A DNA stretch of 17,214 nt from Pseudomonadota bacterium (GTDB lineage Bacteria; Pseudomonadota; Gammaproteobacteria; Burkholderiales; Burkholderiaceae_D). The first letter of the stretch is position 1; each line of letters starts with the position of its first letter. The notes beneath the pieces were generated by a model. That model saw only the letters and a list, made by a program, of their open reading frames with translations. It ran no database searches and was not told where the DNA came from. The position numbers and the translations under genes were made by a program. The stretch covers positions 1 through 17,214 of the forward strand of contig JAEWEK010000013.1 of NCBI GenBank assembly GCA_023389425.1, written 5' to 3'. Below, piece by piece: positions 14,064 through 17,214 of the stretch.

Positions 14064-16478
14064 TTATTGCGCCGACGCCGGCGTAATCTCCTTCTCCAGC
14101 TTTGCCAGCAAAGCCTTCATCTCATCCAACACATATGGCTTGGTCAGGAATGCCGCCGGAAAACCAAGCGGCTCACCCGATAAATCGCCATAGCCGGACG
14201 CGAACACCACGCGCAGCCCCGGCAGCTGGCCGCGTAGTTCGCGCGCCAGCTCGATGCCCGACATGCCCGGCAGGTTGATGTCGGTGAACAGCACGTTCAT
14301 CGACGCCAGATCGGGCAGGGCCAGTGCCGCCTCCGCGCTGGCCACGCTGCTGACCTGGTAGCCCAGCAGGCCGAGGAGTTCGCAGGTGGTCACGCGCGAG
14401 TCGTCGTTGTCTTCCACCATCAGGATGCGCAGGCCGCCCGCAGCCACAGCCGCAGCTGGCGCCGGCGCTGCCTGCGGCGCTTCAGCTGCGCCTGTTACGC
14501 CAACCCTGCGGTCGAGCATCGCGCGGATTTTGCGCGCCAGGTCCTCGCGCCGATAAGGCTTGCTGATCAGTTCCACGCCCGGGTCGAGGCGGCCGTCGTG
14601 CACGATCGCGTTCTGGGTGTAGCCGGAGGTGTACAGCACCTCGATGCGCGGCAGCAGCTGCTTGGCCTTGCGCGCCAGCTCCGGGCTGCGCACCGGGCCC
14701 GGCATCACCACGTCGGTGAACAGCAGGTCGACCGGCATCCCGCTCTGCAGGATGGTCAGCGCGCTGGCGCCATCGTTGGCCTTCAGCACGCGGTAGCCCA
14801 GGCCCGACAGGATGTCGACCGTGGTGGCCTGCACCGCGGCGTCGTCCTCGACCACCAGGATGGTCTCGATGCCGCCGACCGCGCGCCCGGCGCCGGTCTC
14901 GGCCAGTTCCGCTTCCGGCTCATGGCAGCGCGGCAAGTAGATCTTGATGGTAGTGCCGGCGCCCACTTCGCTGTAGATGCGGATGTGGCCCTGGCTCTGC
15001 TTGACGAAGCCGTAGGCCATCGACAGGCCCAGGCCCGTGCCTTCGCCTTCGCGCTTGGTGGTGAAGAAGGGCTCGAAGGCGCGCTCGCGCACCGCCGGCG
15101 GCATGCCGCAGCCGTTGTCCGAGATCGCCAGCATCACGTACTGGCCGGCCGGGACGTCGCGCTCGTTGGCCACGTACTGGTCGTCCAGCAGCGCGTTGCC
15201 CAGCTCCAGCGTCAGGCGCCCGCTGCCCTTCATCGCGTCGCGCGCATTGATGGCCAGGTTCAGGATCACGTTCTCGAGCTGGTGCGGGTCGGCCAGCGTG
15301 GTCCACAGGCCGCCGGAGACCACGGTTTCGATGTGGACCGCCTCGCCCAGCGAGCGGCGCAGCAGGTCGTCCATGCGCCGCAGCACCGAGGACAGGTTGA
15401 CCGCCAGCGGCTGCAGCGGCTGGCGCCGCGCGAAGGACAGCAGTTGCGAGGACAGCTTGGCGCCGCGGTCGGCCGCGAAGGCCGCTGCTTCCAGCCGGCG
15501 CTGTGCGGCCTGGTTGCCGGCCAGGGTCATCTGCAGCATCTGCAGGTTGCTCATGATGACCTGCAGGACGTTGTTGAAGTCGTGCGCCACGCCGCCGGTC
15601 AGCTGACCCACCGCCTCCAGTTTTTGCGACTGGTGCAGCTGCTCGTGGGCGCGTCCCAGTTCGGCGGTGCGCTGTGCGATGCGTTCTTCCAGTGTGGTGT
15701 TCAGCTGCGACAGCGCTTCCTGCGCCGCCGTCTTCTGAGCCATCTCGTCGTGCAGCGCGTCGTTGGAGCGCTCCAGCGCCTCGGCGCGCTGGCCGACCTC
15801 GGCCAGCATCGCGTTGAAGGCGTCGACCAGGGTGCCCACTTCGTCCTCGGTGGTCTTCTCGACGCGCGCCGAGAAATCGCGCCGGAAAATCACCTGCCGA
15901 ACGGCGTCGGTCAGCGACAGGATCGGACGCGTGACGGCCGACTGCAGCCAGGCCGACACCAGCAGCGCCACCAACAGGCCGCAGAACATGGTCCCGGCCA
16001 GCACCACAAGGTAGCGCTGCACGCGCTGCGCCAGCGGATAATCGACGTTCAGATAGACCGTGCCGATCACCTCGTTGCCGCGCATGATGCGGCGGTACAT
16101 GCCGATATGGTCGCCCTCGGTGGCGAAGCCGGCCTCCTGCGAGCGCGGCTCGAAGGAGGCGGCGTCGCCGGCGCGGGTGTAGGTGGCGAACAGGGTGCCG
16201 TCGGCCGCGTACAGGGCGGCAGCGGCGATGCGTGGGCGGGTGTGCAGCTGCGCCAGGTTGTCGCGGGCGACGGCGCGGTCGCCGAATTCCAGCGCCGGCA
16301 TGCTGACCTTGGCCAGGATCCCGGCCTGGGTGGTCAGGTCGTTGATGGCGCTGGCGCGGAAGGTCTTGATGTCCAGGACCAGCACCGCGGCGCCCGATGC
16401 CAGCAGCGCGACGAAGGTGGTGGCCAGCACCGCCAGCATGAACTTGGTGGAGATCGAGCGGCGCACTTTGCTCATCAT
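14064..16478 (-). CDS. Membrane hybrid histidine kinase: CHASE8-like sensor, HAMP, kinase, two receivers
   Basis: This 804-residue inner-membrane protein has TM1 at about residues 13-35. Its periplasmic sensor, about 40-155, contains AINDLTTQAGILAKVSMPAL, RPRIAAAALYAADGTLFATY and YLNVDYPL; this wording fits the CHASE8 sensor of YfiN-type proteins. TM2 lies at about 156-178, HAMP at about 178-232, and a coiled coil to 285. The kinase core has H299 in GGVAHDFNNVLQVIMSNLQM (the HWE/NtrB-like HDFNN type), DNGCGMP and GTGLGLSMAYG. Receiver 1 (about 538-655) has D589 in LFTDVVMPG and K640. Receiver 2 (about 683-795) has D733 in LFTDINLPGMSG and LTKPY. An Ala/Pro linker separates the receivers. Its ATG overlaps the stop of the YfiR-like gene (ATGA). 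Periplasmic YfiR probably modulates its sensor; that is inference from YfiBNR. Confidence 0.93.
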   Translation of the reverse strand: MMSKVRRSISTKFMLAVLATTFVALLASGAAVLVLDIKTFRASAINDLTTQAGILAKVSMPALEFGDRAVARDNLAQLHTRPRIAAAALYAADGTLFATYTRAGDAASFEPRSQEAGFATEGDHIGMYRRIMRGNEVIGTVYLNVDYPLAQRVQRYLVVLAGTMFCGLLVALLVSAWLQSAVTRPILSLTDAVRQVIFRRDFSARVEKTTEDEVGTLVDAFNAMLAEVGQRAEALERSNDALHDEMAQKTAAQEALSQLNTTLEERIAQRTAELGRAHEQLHQSQKLEAVGQLTGGVAHDFNNVLQVIMSNLQMLQMTLAGNQAAQRRLEAAAFAADRGAKLSSQLLSFARRQPLQPLAVNLSSVLRRMDDLLRRSLGEAVHIETVVSGGLWTTLADPHQLENVILNLAINARDAMKGSGRLTLELGNALLDDQYVANERDVPAGQYVMLAISDNGCGMPPAVRERAFEPFFTTKREGEGTGLGLSMAYGFVKQSQGHIRIYSEVGAGTTIKIYLPRCHEPEAELAETGAGRAVGGIETILVVEDDAAVQATTVDILSGLGYRVLKANDGASALTILQSGMPVDLLFTDVVMPGPVRSPELARKAKQLLPRIEVLYTSGYTQNAIVHDGRLDPGVELISKPYRREDLARKIRAMLDRRVGVTGAAEAPQAAPAPAAAVAAGGLRILMVEDNDDSRVTTCELLGLLGYQVSSVASAEAALALPDLASMNVLFTDINLPGMSGIELARELRGQLPGLRVVFASGYGDLSGEPLGFPAAFLTKPYVLDEMKALLAKLEKEITPASAQ

Positions 16479-17053
16479 GGCGCGGTTCCTTTATTGACGG
16501 CGATTGCGACGCTCAGCAAGCGGCTGTTGAGTTGCAGGCCGGCGGCACGCACCGGATCGAGCGCGACCTCGAACCGGACGCGGTCGTCCACCAGCCGGAA
16601 GTTGATCATGCTGCCCAGCTCGAGCGCGCCGTCGGAGTCGGTGACGACCAGCACCGGCGCGCGCAGTTCGCGCAGCAGCGGCGCGATGCGCGCGCGCTCG
16701 CCGATGAACAGCACGTGCAGGCCGGATGGCGTGTCGTTCGGACCGACCCTGCGCACCGCCAGCGGATGGCGGTTGAACAGGTGCCCGGCGCCCTGGCGCT
16801 GCAGTTCGGCCAGCACGGCGTCGTCGCCCTGGACACCTATCATGCAGGGCGCGTCTTCGGCGCCGAAGGCCGATGCCGGCCATTCGACGTAGTTGAGGAA
16901 CTTGAGGATGTAGGCCGCCTTCACGCTTTCCGCGCTCGGTCCGGCCGGGCGCAGCGCCGAGGTCTGGGCCTGGGCCCAGCCAAACGCCAGGCACAGCGCG
17001 GCGCCGGCCAGCAGGCGGCGCCGGGCGCGGGCGATGGGCGAGCGCGGGGCCAG
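16475..17053 (-). CDS. YfiR-family periplasmic protein (DUF4154), possible CTG start
   Basis: The mature region matches the YfiR family: SVKAAYILKFLNYVEWPASAF at the start, CMIGVQGDD, LHVLFIGERA, VLVVTDSDGALELGSMINFRLVDDRVRFEV, and LQLNSRLLSVA near the end. YfiR is a periplasmic repressor acting on a CHASE8 membrane partner. The frame in front of this encodes a good signal peptide (ARARRRLLAGAALCLAFGWA, then QAQT), yet no ATG, GTG or TTG occurs between the in-frame stop at 17077-17075 and the GTG at 16924, which lies past the signal peptide. CTG at 17053-17051 has GGAG eight bases upstream and would give 192 residues. The mature protein has a single Cys, unlike Pseudomonas YfiR with two disulfides. 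The stop overlaps the kinase start, and the proposed start lies one base past the receptor stop. Confidence 0.82.
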   Translation of the reverse strand: MAPRSPIARARRRLLAGAALCLAFGWAQAQTSALRPAGPSAESVKAAYILKFLNYVEWPASAFGAEDAPCMIGVQGDDAVLAELQRQGAGHLFNRHPLAVRRVGPNDTPSGLHVLFIGERARIAPLLRELRAPVLVVTDSDGALELGSMINFRLVDDRVRFEVALDPVRAAGLQLNSRLLSVAIAVNKGTAP

Positions 17054-17065
17054 CTCAGTAGCTCC
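17051..17065 (-). promoter_or_regulatory. GGAG ribosome site and CTG start proposed for the YfiR-like gene
   Basis: On the minus strand GGAG reads 17065-17062. It is followed by eight bases containing the receptor stop codon and then CTG at 17053-17051. The spacing is normal for initiation, and the site lies inside the receptor's last codons, which would couple translation of the two genes. Confidence 0.45.
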
Positions 17066-17214
17066 AGACCAGCTTCACGGCGAACCTGCGCTCCACTTCG
17101 CTGGAGGCGCCGAACTCGGGGTGCTTGCGGTCGAACAGGTTCTGGCCGATCAGCGACAGCTCGAGCTTGCGCGTCAGGCGCAGGCCGTAGCGCAGGTCCA
17201 GCGTGGTGTAGGCG
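17055..17214 (-). CDS. TonB-dependent receptor, C-terminal end only (5' part outside window)
   Basis: The last 52 codons are visible. They read as the final barrel strands of a TonB-dependent receptor: YTTLDLRYGLRLTRKLELSL, then IGQNLFDRKHPEFGA, and a last strand RRFAVKLVWSY ending in an aromatic. The GQNLFD-x-KHPEF wording is typical of receptors found beside YfiR-like and kinase or GGDEF genes. The stop TGA (17057-17055) is followed by one base and then the proposed CTG start of the YfiR-like gene. The substrate cannot be told from this fragment. Confidence 0.85.
   Translation of the reverse strand, partial: AYTTLDLRYGLRLTRKLELSLIGQNLFDRKHPEFGASSEVERRFAVKLVWSY

Noticed and set aside
14052..14064. 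Small hairpin AGGCA-AAC-TGCCT at the end of the 804-residue kinase gene
   Set aside because: It is short, overlaps the stop codon and lacks a T run on the minus strand.
12100..14193. Long plus-strand open frame opposite the PAS hybrid kinase
   Set aside because: The complementary strand has complete PAS, kinase and receiver motifs; this frame is a compositional shadow.
14598..16892. Long plus-strand open frame opposite the 804-residue kinase
   Set aside because: It is His/Gln/Arg/Gly-rich with no motif and mirrors the codons of a well-supported kinase gene.
1..17214. tRNA, rRNA, insertion sequence or prophage genes
   Set aside because: No tRNA-like cloverleaf with the conserved T-loop, no rRNA sequence, and no transposase, integrase or phage protein was recognised on either strand.

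Overview
The window is a GC-rich chromosomal segment with tightly packed genes, short intergenic gaps and strong G/C third positions. It carries many two-component proteins, two TonB-dependent receptors, and a PsiF-type protein. Together these suggest a betaproteobacterium, perhaps Oxalobacteraceae such as Massilia. That placement is inferred from style and gene content only; no rRNA or other marker is present.

Left part (1-5108). The window opens inside a hybrid sensor kinase. A convergent VOC-fold protein follows, with its stop one base from the kinase stop. Next come a divergent winged-helix regulator and an OmpR-type response regulator/QseC-type kinase pair that overlap by ATGA. After these lies a 382-residue protein that I read as a divergent relative of the Bacillus spore transglutaminase Tgl. 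It keeps the cysteine position but apparently not the acid/base residues.

Middle (5176-11413). An FMN-dependent nitronate monooxygenase-type enzyme converges on a small PsiF-repeat protein. The 369 bases between their stops are filled by three related palindromic repeats with ATTCCC-N8-GGGAAT hairpins, and the repeats extend into the 3' ends of both genes. Then, on the minus strand, comes a probable four-gene exported-protein cluster read in the order: small His/Cys-rich DUF2946-like protein, TonB-dependent receptor, Asp-box beta-propeller with Cys/His metal-type motifs, thioredoxin-like CxxC protein. This looks like a metal (possibly copper) acquisition or handling locus. A TATAAT box and a 7-bp-arm palindrome lie just upstream of its first gene.

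Right part (11414-17214, all minus). Two small unknown genes overlap by four bases. Upstream of them is a soluble PAS hybrid kinase. Beyond it is a second cluster: TonB-dependent receptor (cut by the window end), YfiR-family periplasmic protein, and an 804-residue membrane hybrid kinase with a YfiN/CHASE8-like periplasmic sensor, HAMP, kinase core and two receiver domains. This resembles a YfiBNR-type periplasmic switch whose output is phosphotransfer rather than cyclic-di-GMP. The YfiR gene has no ATG, GTG or TTG ahead of its signal peptide and may start at CTG.

The strongest candidates for something not routine are the degenerate Tgl-like protein, the beta-propeller metal cluster, the YfiR/kinase/receptor module with its odd start, and the nested palindromic repeat array.
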